This document shows, one piece after another, positions 18,647 through 27,353 of a stretch of DNA of 64,000 nucleotides. The position numbers and the translations under genes were made by a program. Within the stretch, counting starts at the first letter, position 1; every line of letters begins with the position of its first letter. This DNA comes from Vibrio sp. UBA2441 (GTDB lineage Bacteria; Pseudomonadota; Gammaproteobacteria; Enterobacterales; Vibrionaceae): positions 1 to 64,000 of the forward strand of contig DDQN01000037.1 in the NCBI GenBank assembly GCA_002342685.1, read 5' to 3'. The notes below the pieces were generated by a model that did no database searches, was not told where the DNA came from, and saw only the letters and a program-made list of their open reading frames with translations.

Positions 18647-18678
18647 TATCTATTCGTTTTTTTTCGCTGTAACGAATA

Positions 18679-18706
18679 AACCCCTTACAACTAAGTACAA
18701 GGGGTT
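18679..18706 (-). terminator. probable terminator after the ABC ATPase gene
   Basis: AACCCCTT and AAGGGGTT arms lie just beyond the stop of the ATPase gene, followed on the minus strand by a weak T-rich stretch. It may separate the repressor gene from the transport operon. Confidence 0.55.
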
Positions 18707-18713
18707 AACATTA

Positions 18714-19811
18714 TTACAGTCTTTCTTCTGTTTCTGTATCAAACAATAATATTCTGGACAAATCGACCAGTAATTCCATTTTATCACCCTTTTCCACTTC
18801 AGATCGTAAGTCTAAACGAGCCTTAACATTATGACCGTTTAATTGGAAAAGCACTTCTTTGTCAAAGCCCATCGGCTCGACTAAGTCAATCTCAATATTG
18901 TTGAAGTCAAATGTTCGTTCTGTTTCAGAAAAGTGAACTTTATCATTGAAAAAGTCTGGACGAATGCCTACTTTAACCTTCATACCTTGAACATCGATCT
19001 GATTTTTATAGTGCACGTTTATTAATTTGTCACGGTCAATGGTGTATCCACCAACATCCAGATACTGATCATAAAGCGTGCCTTCAATAATATTCATTGA
19101 TGGTGAACCAATAAATGTCGCAACAAAGATATTAACGGGATCCAGGTATATCTCCATTGGTGTGCCTACTTGTTCTATGATGCCATCACGCATCACCACA
19201 ACCCGATCCGCAAGTGTCATCGCTTCCACCTGATCGTGTGTAACATAAACGCTGGTACGGCCAAATTTGTTATGAATTTGACCAATCTCGGTGCGCATAT
19301 GATTACGCAACTTTGCGTCTAGATTCGACAATGGTTCATCAAACAAGAAACAGTCAGCATCACGAATAATTGCCCGCCCCATCGCCACACGCTGCCGTTG
19401 TCCACCTGACAAGTCTGCTGGTTTACGTTTTAGGTACTCATCTAACTTCAACATCTTGGAGACTTCAACGAGTCGCGTTTGAATTTCAGCTTCATCCATT
19501 TTTAATCTACGCAGTGCAAACACGATATTTTCTTCAACGGTTTTATGCGGATAAAGTGCGTAGTTCTGGAACACCATAGCAATATTACGATTTTGTGGCT
19601 CAACATGAGTCATCACATTTTCGCCAATCTGAATATCGCCTGATGTTGGTTGTTCAAGACCTGCGATCATGCGTAACGTCGTCGATTTCCCGCAACCAGA
19701 AGGGCCAACCAATACAACAAACTCACCATCTTGTATTTCTAGGCTGATGTCTTTTACGACCTTAGTTTCGCCGTAATTTTTGATAATATTTTTTAATGAA
19801 ATAGAAGCCAT
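18714..19811 (-). CDS. sugar ABC transporter ATPase (MalK/UgpC/YcjV-like)
   Basis: A 365-aa ATPase of the MalK type that powers uptake through the two adjacent permeases. It has Walker A GPSGCGKST near residue 38, the LSGGQRQR signature, Walker B CFLFDEPLSNLD and the switch VTHDQVEA. A C-terminal TOBE/OB regulatory domain covers about 240-365. All catalytic positions are intact. It follows the MalG-like permease after a 5-bp gap, completing the importer. Homologues often serve several transporters, so it may not be dedicated. Confidence 0.9.
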   Translation of the reverse strand: MASISLKNIIKNYGETKVVKDISLEIQDGEFVVLVGPSGCGKSTTLRMIAGLEQPTSGDIQIGENVMTHVEPQNRNIAMVFQNYALYPHKTVEENIVFALRRLKMDEAEIQTRLVEVSKMLKLDEYLKRKPADLSGGQRQRVAMGRAIIRDADCFLFDEPLSNLDAKLRNHMRTEIGQIHNKFGRTSVYVTHDQVEAMTLADRVVVMRDGIIEQVGTPMEIYLDPVNIFVATFIGSPSMNIIEGTLYDQYLDVGGYTIDRDKLINVHYKNQIDVQGMKVKVGIRPDFFNDKVHFSETERTFDFNNIEIDLVEPMGFDKEVLFQLNGHNVKARLDLRSEVEKGDKMELLVDLSRILLFDTETEERL

Positions 19812-19816
19812 AATAA

Positions 19817-20785
19817 TTAACCTTTTACACCGCCATCAGTTTTGCCGCTGTCCATATGACGCATAGCAAATAAGAAACAAACAATAATTGGAGCCAGAGT
19901 CAGCATGGAAGCCGCCATGATGCGATCCCATATTGCATTTTTCGACAAAAATAGTTCCTGAAGAGCAAGAGGCAATGTGTAGAACTCTTTAAATTGTTTT
20001 AAGAAGACGGATGCAAACAAATATTCATTCCATCCGATAATAAAGCAGTACATAAATACGGTCGCCAACATAGGTAACGACAACGGGATAACTACTTTGA
20101 GTATTGCTTCCCTACGAGAATAGCCGTCCATCATTGCCGCTTCTTCCAGTGCAAATGGGATTGTACGGAAATAGTTACCCAGCATATAAAGCGCCACAGG
20201 AAGGGTCTGGACAATATATATAGCAAATAAACTAACTACCGAGCCCCACATGCTAGTCGCCAACCCCACATTCACCGCCATCTGGTAGAGTGGAACCATC
20301 AATAAAACACCGCCCACCATATAAACAAATAACACCGAACGCTGAACAACTACCTGACCTCTAAAACGAAGCCGACTTATGGAGTAAGCGCCCATGACAG
20401 CAAATACTAGTGATATAAGCGCAGCACCTGCAGAAATAGCGAAGCTATTCAACATGTAGCGCCCAAAAGGAAATACATCATTTCCACCAATATATTTTGC
20501 CGCTATAGCCTCCTTTTTCGCCTTTGGTATTTTAGGGTTATCCAATATTTTCTTAATCGCTGGCGGAAGTTCGACTTCCTTCACCTCATTTAACCCAAGT
20601 AACTCCTTGTAAGCATCTAAATTAACCACTTGAGGGATCAATGAAGGATTACCCCAATCGAACTGATGTTTTAGTGAAGTCGATAATATCTGAGCAAAAG
20701 GCAATAGACAGAAGCTCACCAGCAACATTATCGCCATCCAGAATCCGATTCGTTTTTTTACTGTTTGTTTACCCAACATATTCAC
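19817..20785 (-). CDS. sugar ABC permease (MalG/YcjP-like)
   Basis: An inner-membrane permease with about six helices and the EAA loop LEEAAMMDGYSRREAILKVV that docks the ATPase. Between the first helix and the main permease domain is a soluble segment of about 60 residues (near 40-105) rich in Lys, Glu and Pro, longer than in MalG. The first possible start is a GTG that directly abuts the MalF-like stop codon; an ATG two codons later (20779) is as plausible. The tight junction indicates co-translation with the MalF-like partner. Confidence 0.88.
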   Translation of the reverse strand: MNMLGKQTVKKRIGFWMAIMLLVSFCLLPFAQILSTSLKHQFDWGNPSLIPQVVNLDAYKELLGLNEVKEVELPPAIKKILDNPKIPKAKKEAIAAKYIGGNDVFPFGRYMLNSFAISAGAALISLVFAVMGAYSISRLRFRGQVVVQRSVLFVYMVGGVLLMVPLYQMAVNVGLATSMWGSVVSLFAIYIVQTLPVALYMLGNYFRTIPFALEEAAMMDGYSRREAILKVVIPLSLPMLATVFMYCFIIGWNEYLFASVFLKQFKEFYTLPLALQELFLSKNAIWDRIMAASMLTLAPIIVCFLFAMRHMDSGKTDGGVKG

Positions 20786-21649
20786 TTACCACTTCAAAAT
20801 TTTCTTAACATAGAACCAGATAAGCACACACAAGAATCCGAACTGAATGACGGATGTTGCCGCGGCAAGCCCTTGGTCAATGATTCCGGTAAACGCCTGA
20901 TAATAGGTAAATACCGGCAATGTTTGTACATTTGGTGCGAGTAGGTATACGTCTTCAAAACGGTTTAAGTTCCAGATTAAACGAAGAATAACCACAGTCG
21001 CTAACACGAAATATATCTCTGGCAATGTGACATGGAAAAAACGTCCTACAGGACCATATCCATCAATTGCGGCAGCCTCATACTGATCTTTAGGAATGGA
21101 TTGCAGCTTTGATAAAATCAACAAATACGCGATTGGAAAGTGCTTCCAGATATCAAAAACTATCACCACCCAAACCGCAGATTCAGGGTTACCTATTAAA
21201 TTGGTTCTGGTATCCGTTAGGTTAAGTACATCGACAATTAACCAGTTGAATACCCCATTAACAGGGTCAAACAAAAACTGCCAGCCAAAAACCACCGATA
21301 TTACTGGAGCAAAATAGGGCATCAAAATAGCAGCGCTAACCAAGCCACGGCCTTTAAACGGTTCACGCATTAATAGTGCAACCAAAAGACCAAGAACGGT
21401 TGTACCTGCTACCGTGCCAAACAAATAAACGACCGTTGTACCGATGGACGAGTAGTAATCAGGATTGGATAACAGTTTCGAATAGTTATCTAATCCGACA
21501 AATAACTTGTCACCGTTCAACTTAACGTCAAAAAAACTTAAATAGACATTAAATACAATTGGATAGAGTATTAAAAGCGCGATGAAAACAATGGTTGGTG
21601 ATACTAACTTCCAACCAAGCTTCGCCTCTGCTCTCTCTAATGGAGTCAT
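20786..21649 (-). CDS. sugar ABC permease (MalF/YcjO-like)
   Basis: A 287-aa inner-membrane permease with about six helices. The EAA loop reads YEAAAIDGYGPVGRFFHVTLP. It lacks the long periplasmic insertion of E. coli MalF, as is usual for UgpA/YcjO-type permeases. It lies between the binding-protein and MalG-like genes and forms the transmembrane pair with the latter. Confidence 0.9.
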   Translation of the reverse strand: MTPLERAEAKLGWKLVSPTIVFIALLILYPIVFNVYLSFFDVKLNGDKLFVGLDNYSKLLSNPDYYSSIGTTVVYLFGTVAGTTVLGLLVALLMREPFKGRGLVSAAILMPYFAPVISVVFGWQFLFDPVNGVFNWLIVDVLNLTDTRTNLIGNPESAVWVVIVFDIWKHFPIAYLLILSKLQSIPKDQYEAAAIDGYGPVGRFFHVTLPEIYFVLATVVILRLIWNLNRFEDVYLLAPNVQTLPVFTYYQAFTGIIDQGLAAATSVIQFGFLCVLIWFYVKKILKW

Positions 21650-21746
21650 GAGAATAATTCCTTTCAGGTGAGGCTACTGTCAAAGTAACCTCAAGTGATT
21701 ACCTGCAACAATTACTTACCTAATTGTCACAGATAATATGTTTCCG

Positions 21747-23096
21747 TTACTTAGCAACGATTTCTTGCATCTGCTTCTCAGCCCACTCCAGCGACTGTTT
21801 CGCACTTTTGTCTTCTATAACAGCACTGTAGATCATGCGAGGGATAACTTGCTTGGAGAATATTTCGCCTGATTTAGGGAACGCTTTACCATCAACAACT
21901 GAGAAGTTTTTAATCGAATCAAATCCACCAACAATTTCTTTAATCGATTCTTTCCCGTAACGCTGAAAGATACCTTTAGGGTCATTCAAGAATTCATCAG
22001 TTTCAGCAATATCACGTAACATCGGCAAGTGACCACCTGGTGCCATGTGTGAGTAAGCAATCACTTGCTCTGGTTCATTCATATACTCAAGAAAAGCTTT
22101 GGTTGCATCCACTTCAGCTTTGTCTTTCGAATTCATGATAGAGAAGCCTACTAAAGTACCGAAGGTAGACGGTGACTTTTGAGTAATGGTTGCAGCTAAA
22201 CGAGTATTTTTGGATAAGTTAGGATCGAACGTCGCCCCTTTCAGGTTTTGAAAGTTTTCTGTCCCCAGCGAGCTAGCCGCGGCCTCCGCTAATGCCAGAT
22301 CATCCATGATGTAAGTCGAATAGAAAAACATCGCTAACTTACCTTGCAGGTAATAATCACGTGCTCGCCAGGTTTGGGGGCCTGGAGGGTTATACTGCGC
22401 AAGACGCTTATAGAAATCTAACGTTTCTTCCTGTGCTTTCGAATTGAATATAAGATTGCCATTTTTGTCGAATTGGCCGGCATCATTAGAGAGCGCAAAT
22501 TGAGTATAAACCTGTTCCGCATACGCGTCTGACTTAGTTCCTATCAAGATACCGTATTGGTTTTCTGCAGGTTTGCTGAAATGTTTCGCCGCTTTTTCAA
22601 TATTTTCCCACGTTGTTGGTGGCTCCAGACCCGCATCCTTAAACCAGTCCGCTCGATACCAGATACCTTGCACCCAACCTCGATATGGAACCGCCACGTA
22701 CTTTTGTGTGTCCTGATTTTGGATAAGCTTTAACGCACCTTGGTAAAAGCGGGATTCGCCTAATGTTTTCACTACTTCGGTTGTTGCATCAACATCAACA
22801 ATACCTTGGTCTGCGAAAGCTAAAGACAAATTCGATCCAACTTCAACAATGTTTGGTAATGTATTAGAAGCGGACGCCGCTGCGATTTGAGTTGGAATTT
22901 CATTTTCATCAACCGCAACGATTTCAACATTAATGCCGGGGTTTAATGCCTCAAAGACTTCCGCCATCACTTCAATGGTCTGAATACGATCTGATTGTGT
23001 CAGGGTCGTCCAGTATTCAATGGTTGTCGCTTGCGCCAGGCTAGACAGTGTCATCCCAGCGGCCGCTAATCCAAGAGTCAGAGTTTTCAGTTTCAT
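21747..23096 (-). CDS. sugar ABC substrate-binding protein (YcjN-like)
   Basis: A periplasmic extracellular solute-binding protein (family 1) of 449 aa. The signal peptide ends in LSSLAQA, followed by TTIEYWTTLTQSDR, the usual first strand of carbohydrate-binding proteins. No lipobox is present, so it should be soluble. It lies between the phosphorylase and the permeases, as in E. coli ycjMNOP. The ligand is probably a glucoside that the adjacent phosphorylase cleaves. Confidence 0.9.
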   Translation of the reverse strand: MKLKTLTLGLAAAGMTLSSLAQATTIEYWTTLTQSDRIQTIEVMAEVFEALNPGINVEIVAVDENEIPTQIAAASASNTLPNIVEVGSNLSLAFADQGIVDVDATTEVVKTLGESRFYQGALKLIQNQDTQKYVAVPYRGWVQGIWYRADWFKDAGLEPPTTWENIEKAAKHFSKPAENQYGILIGTKSDAYAEQVYTQFALSNDAGQFDKNGNLIFNSKAQEETLDFYKRLAQYNPPGPQTWRARDYYLQGKLAMFFYSTYIMDDLALAEAAASSLGTENFQNLKGATFDPNLSKNTRLAATITQKSPSTFGTLVGFSIMNSKDKAEVDATKAFLEYMNEPEQVIAYSHMAPGGHLPMLRDIAETDEFLNDPKGIFQRYGKESIKEIVGGFDSIKNFSVVDGKAFPKSGEIFSKQVIPRMIYSAVIEDKSAKQSLEWAEKQMQEIVAK

Positions 23097-23118
23097 ACTA
23101 TATCCTTATGGTTAGGAT

Positions 23119-24813
23119 TTATTGTTCATTTTTCAACCACATCGTTTGATATGGTTGTAGGGTTACTGTGGTCATGACCACTTCATCTGTTAAAATGTCT
23201 CTATTGAGATCATCAAGTAAACAGCGAGTATCAAGTTCTACAGATTCGTTACTAATATTCACTACCACAGCAACACTTTCATTTCTCACCATGGTAACGA
23301 GTTTAGAGTTGGTTTGGATAATTCTTTGTGATGCGCTTGGCGCAAATGCTTTTTCACCTTTACGAGCAGATAACAAGGTCTTATAGCGTTCAAGGACTTT
23401 ATGACGACGATGATTGGGATCATTCAGCTCACGCTCAATAATATCGCTTTGTAATTTCTCGCGGTTAATAGCGCGGTTATACCCCAGTTTTTCAAGACCG
23501 TATGTATCGTTGGTCGACCCAAGCAAGCTATGTACGTAAATACCCGGAACACCAGCCAGTGACAACAAAATAGATTGAGCAGTCATAAAGCGGTCAACGT
23601 TGACCTCTTCGCTTGCATCAATATCGCTCACTGCATCAAAATAGTTGATATTCAATTCATAAGGGCTTTGAGTCCCATCACCGTTATCTTTAAAAGAGAC
23701 ACGTCCACCGTTAGTCAACACGACATTTTTTAAATGATCCACTTGCTGTTTATTCAAGATACCTTCAACAGGACGAACACCGATCCCATCGTGTGAGGCG
23801 AGGAAATTGAAAAAAGTGGTTTTATCTGAACACGGTTCTAGCTCACTCATCCACTCAACAATTTTTTCACTGTTCCCTGTTTGCAGAGTATGCAAAGTCA
23901 GTGGTGGTAACGGAAATTGGTACACTAGGTGTGCTTCATTTTCGCCATTGCCAAAATAACTGATGTTATCTTTATGTGGCACATTCGTCTCTGTGATCAA
24001 CTTGACATGTGGAGTGACGGATTCAACGATTGCACGCATTGCCTGAACCAAAGCGTGGCATTGTGGTTGATGGATACAAGGTGTATCCAGTTCTTTCCAC
24101 ATAAAACCTATTGCATCCAGGCGAATAAACGAAGCGCCCTGTTGAGCATAGAAAAGCAGTAGTTCTACAATCTTAGCGAATACTTCTGGGTGACGAAAAT
24201 TGAGGTCTATCTGATCTTCACTAAACGTTGTCCAAATATGCTTTTGCCCATGAGCTGTCTCAAACGTCGTCAACAATGGCAGAGCTCTGGGGCGTGTCAC
24301 CGAGCTGTAATCTCTGTCTGGTAGGGCTTCGACAAAGAAATTTTTATATTCTTCGTCTCCGGCAAGATAGCTTTTGAACCAATCACTCGATTTAGAGATA
24401 TGATTAATCACACCATCAAACATCAAGTCAAAATCTTGTGACAACGCATTAACGTCATTCCAGTCACCCAATTCTGGATTAATTTTCCAATAATCTACTA
24501 CCGAAAATCCATCATCAGACGTATATGGAAAACACGGTAAAATGTGTACTGCGGATATATAATCTTTTACGTTTCGGCTTAAGAAGTTGCGCAAAGTGCG
24601 CATAGGCACTTCATTTTCTTTCTGAATAGAATCACCATAGGTGATCAACATGATGTCATTTTGATCTACCCATAATTTCTTATTATTTACCGAATCAAAT
24701 TTAGCAATTCTTTCAATCAACTCAGGAAGAAACTCATTCAATTGTGCTGGTGCATACACACCGGCCAATATCTGCTGTAAATTATTTTTAAGGTTTTTAT
24801 GTTCAAGCTTCAT
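23119..24813 (-). CDS. GH13_18 glucoside phosphorylase (glucosylglycerate phosphorylase-like, YcjM)
   Basis: A 564-aa member of the sucrose phosphorylase group (GH13 subfamily 18), which splits alpha-glucosides with phosphate to give glucose 1-phosphate. Seen motifs are DGVINHIS, FIRLDAIGF (the Asp nucleophile), LITETNVPH (the acid/base Glu) and LASHDGIGVRP. At 564 aa it is longer than true sucrose phosphorylases (about 490-500) and matches the length of E. coli YcjM-type glucosylglycerate phosphorylases. It is first in an operon whose order (phosphorylase, binding protein, two permeases, ATPase, LacI) mirrors ycjMNOP-V-W. The favoured substrate is glucosylglycerate; glucosylglycerol or kojibiose-like glucosides remain possible. 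Confidence 0.82.
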   Translation of the reverse strand: MKLEHKNLKNNLQQILAGVYAPAQLNEFLPELIERIAKFDSVNNKKLWVDQNDIMLITYGDSIQKENEVPMRTLRNFLSRNVKDYISAVHILPCFPYTSDDGFSVVDYWKINPELGDWNDVNALSQDFDLMFDGVINHISKSSDWFKSYLAGDEEYKNFFVEALPDRDYSSVTRPRALPLLTTFETAHGQKHIWTTFSEDQIDLNFRHPEVFAKIVELLLFYAQQGASFIRLDAIGFMWKELDTPCIHQPQCHALVQAMRAIVESVTPHVKLITETNVPHKDNISYFGNGENEAHLVYQFPLPPLTLHTLQTGNSEKIVEWMSELEPCSDKTTFFNFLASHDGIGVRPVEGILNKQQVDHLKNVVLTNGGRVSFKDNGDGTQSPYELNINYFDAVSDIDASEEVNVDRFMTAQSILLSLAGVPGIYVHSLLGSTNDTYGLEKLGYNRAINREKLQSDIIERELNDPNHRRHKVLERYKTLLSARKGEKAFAPSASQRIIQTNSKLVTMVRNESVAVVVNISNESVELDTRCLLDDLNRDILTDEVVMTTVTLQPYQTMWLKNEQ

Positions 24814-24880
24814 CGCTCTGTTCCACTATTTCTGGATATTTAACTATCGTGTATTGCAAAAAACCTTCTTCCAAAAACGA

Positions 24881-24898
24881 CCAAAACCGGTTTTGATA
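24881..24898. promoter_or_regulatory. LacI-type operator 1 (CAAAACCGGTTTTG)
   Basis: A perfect 14-bp palindrome at 24882-24895, 69 bp upstream of the phosphorylase start codon. With flanks (ACCAAAACCGGTTTTGATA) it is identical over 19 bases to a second copy 133 bp away. The central CG and symmetric form fit LacI/GalR-family operators. Confidence 0.8.
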
Positions 24899-25013
24899 AA
24901 GGCTAAAAAAAATGAGAACCCATTCTCATATAACGACTCTTACCTTTCTTTATTTTATACTAGACAGGATTTAACTTGGTTAATTTGAAGCTCGTCACCT
25001 TTTCAGCAACAAA

Positions 25014-25031
25014 CCAAAACCGGTTTTGATA
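25014..25031. promoter_or_regulatory. LacI-type operator 2 (CAAAACCGGTTTTG)
   Basis: A second identical palindrome at 25015-25028, about 98 bp upstream of the GT4 start codon. The two sites could serve the two divergent promoters or support DNA looping by a tetrameric repressor. Confidence 0.8.
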
Positions 25032-25125
25032 TTCAGTTTATTAATGTGAATTTGGTCACTTTTTAAAATCTGCCACTATCATTAAATGCAACTCTAATTA
25101 ATAAGTAGCTATAGGCAATATTTAA

Positions 25126-26466
25126 ATGAACATCTTACTCGCGCATTTTCGCGTCGGTGAAACCGATGGCGTATCATTAGAAATGGACAAATGGAAATGG
25201 GCATTAGAGGCGTTAGGTCATAAGGTTTATTATCTGGCCGGAAGCAGTGGGAATTGCGAGGCAGAGTGTATTGAGTCACTGCACTATCTGGATCCGCTTA
25301 ACGACAAAATCATACAAAATGCCTATGTCGAACTTACCGATTACAGCAGTGATGAGCAACTCGTTGTGGCCATTGAACATCGGGCAGAGGTTATTTCTAA
25401 GCAAGTGATAGAGGTAATTAAACGCTTAAATATAGATATTATTGTTCCAAATAATATTTGGTCGTTAGGCTACCACCTTCCAGCTGCCATAGGCATTCAC
25501 AGGGCGGTGGAGCAAACGGGGATTCAGGCTATTTGTCATCATCATGATTTTCATTGGGAGCGGGACAAATATTCCGCTCCTACATCAGAAAAAATCACCG
25601 ACTTATTAAATCAATATTTTCCACCAAAACATGCTGGCATACAGCATTGCGTGATAAACCATATAGCTCAGAGAGAATTAAAATCTCGGCGAAACATCGA
25701 CTCTCACGTGGTCCCCAATGTCTTTGACTTCCATGGCAGTGACTGGAAAATTGATGAATATAACCTAGATTTACGCCAGCGTTTTTCCATTCGCGACAAT
25801 GACATTATCTTCCTGCAAGCTACTCGAATTGTAGCGAGAAAAGGAATAGAGCTCGCTATCGATCATATTGCTGAAATTGGCCGACAAAAAAGTACTCTCT
25901 TGGGGAGAACACTGTATAACGGGAAGGTATTTAATACAGATAGTCGCCTGATACTTGTTTTAGCCGGAATGTGTGAAGAAGAAAGTTACCAGGAAAAGCT
26001 GACAGCGAAAGCCGACAAACTCGGCGTAGAGTTACTTTTTATTAATGAATGGGTTGGTCATTCTCGCTCGGAAGTAAATGGTGAAAAAATATATTCTCTC
26101 TGGGATATATACGCTCATGCCGATATTATTACCTACCCCAGTTTATTAGAAGGTTGGGGAAACCAGTTTTTAGAAGGATTAATCGCTCAAATCCCCATGG
26201 TTGTTTATCGTTATCCTGTTTATGCTACCGACATTGAAGAATTCCATTTCGATATCATAGATTTGGGTGAGCAACACGAGCTCGATGATAATGGTCTTGC
26301 CTATATCGATCATGAGCTAAATACAAAGGCAACCAAAGAAACCATTCGTTTTTTATTAGAGGCAGAAAATAGAAATGAAAAGATGAAGCGGAATTATCAA
26401 ATAGGAGAAAATAACTTTTCTTATCCCGTTCTCAGTAAAATACTCAATTCTATTTTTTCGCAATAA
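25126..26466 (+). CDS. GT4 glycosyltransferase, possibly for a mannosyl/glucosyl-glycerate solute
   Basis: A 446-aa GT-B fold glycosyltransferase of family 4. The N terminus is HFRVGETDGVSLEMDKWK, a pattern I associate with a GT4 subgroup that includes mannosylglucosyl-(phospho)glycerate synthases, from memory and not checked. The C-terminal half has LQATRIVARKGIELAID and the nucleotide-sugar region YPSLLEGWGNQFLEG with the paired Glu residues. No membrane segment is seen. It is divergent from the phosphorylase operon and shares twin operators with it, so a related sugar is likely. Synthesis of a glycerate-based compatible solute is inference; another glycoside is possible. Confidence 0.72.
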   Translation: MNILLAHFRVGETDGVSLEMDKWKWALEALGHKVYYLAGSSGNCEAECIESLHYLDPLNDKIIQNAYVELTDYSSDEQLVVAIEHRAEVISKQVIEVIKRLNIDIIVPNNIWSLGYHLPAAIGIHRAVEQTGIQAICHHHDFHWERDKYSAPTSEKITDLLNQYFPPKHAGIQHCVINHIAQRELKSRRNIDSHVVPNVFDFHGSDWKIDEYNLDLRQRFSIRDNDIIFLQATRIVARKGIELAIDHIAEIGRQKSTLLGRTLYNGKVFNTDSRLILVLAGMCEEESYQEKLTAKADKLGVELLFINEWVGHSRSEVNGEKIYSLWDIYAHADIITYPSLLEGWGNQFLEGLIAQIPMVVYRYPVYATDIEEFHFDIIDLGEQHELDDNGLAYIDHELNTKATKETIRFLLEAENRNEKMKRNYQIGENNFSYPVLSKILNSIFSQ

Positions 26467-26471
26467 ATTGA

Positions 26472-26497
26472 AGGCCTGTAATTTCGCTTACAGGCCT
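26472..26497 (+). terminator. hairpin terminator after the GT4 gene
   Basis: AGGCCTGTAA / TTACAGGCCT, a perfect ten-base stem with a six-base loop, just after the GT4 stop. Only a weak T-rich stretch follows. Confidence 0.65.
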
Positions 26498-26540
26498 CTG
26501 ATTTAATCAGCTTTTCTACGCTGAACCTTGCATTTTGAGA

Positions 26541-27317
26541 TCATTTAGCTACATACACATCATAGAAATAGTAGCCAGTGATGGAAAAACTAATAACGAT
26601 AACTATATTACGAATCCAGACTTGAGGCAGGGATCTGGAAATTTTTGCAGCAAAAAAACCACCAATCAATGAGCCTGATAACACAATTATACCGGAATAC
26701 CAGTCTATGGCCCCTTCAATAATAAACAGACCAATGGCAACCATAGCGACACATGATGAGATCAGCAATTTAATACCATTCATTACATTAATGTTCTGAT
26801 AGCCTGCAAGCGCCAAATAGCTTAAAGAGATAATGCCAAGCCCTGCATTAAAAAAACCACCATAAAGGCAAACTAACAACAAAAGTGCCGAAAGTAAGTG
26901 AACACCTAGTGCAGATGCATGCTTGTGGATGTGCGCCATCTTTTTTAAATAGTGGTTCAATTTACCACCAAAGACAAATAACAGGCTCGCGAACAATAAC
27001 AGCCATGGAATTGTCTGTAAAAAAACCTGTTCAGGGGTTTGAAGCAATAACCATGCGCCGGCGCTGCCGCCAACGAAACTCAAGACGACAATCAGAGGTA
27101 ATTTCTGCTTGTCATTAGCAATGTCTTTTCTGAAAGCATACGCGCCACTTAAATAACCCGCGCAGGAGGCGAAGGTATTGGTTGCATTCGCTATTATCGG
27201 TGGGATACCAACAAACATTAATGCCGGAAAGGTAATGAAACTTCCTCCACCAGCAATAGAGTTGAGAATTCCACCCAAAAAACCTGCGAGAAATAAAATG
27301 CTCCCCTCAAATAACAT
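26541..27317 (-). CDS. TSUP (TauE/SafE) family anion permease
   Basis: A 258-aa inner-membrane protein with about eight helices in two similar halves. The family motif region GGILNSIAGGGSFITFP and the following PPIIANATNT are clear. TSUP proteins export or import sulfite, sulfoacetate and other organosulfur anions, but the substrate here is unknown. It starts 36 bp downstream of the EAL-domain gene and may be transcribed with it. Confidence 0.85.
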   Translation of the reverse strand: MLFEGSILFLAGFLGGILNSIAGGGSFITFPALMFVGIPPIIANATNTFASCAGYLSGAYAFRKDIANDKQKLPLIVVLSFVGGSAGAWLLLQTPEQVFLQTIPWLLLFASLLFVFGGKLNHYLKKMAHIHKHASALGVHLLSALLLLVCLYGGFFNAGLGIISLSYLALAGYQNINVMNGIKLLISSCVAMVAIGLFIIEGAIDWYSGIIVLSGSLIGGFFAAKISRSLPQVWIRNIVIVISFSITGYYFYDVYVAK

Positions 27318-27353
27318 TGACCTCTCCTTGATGCATAATCAGTTGGTTTCCAC

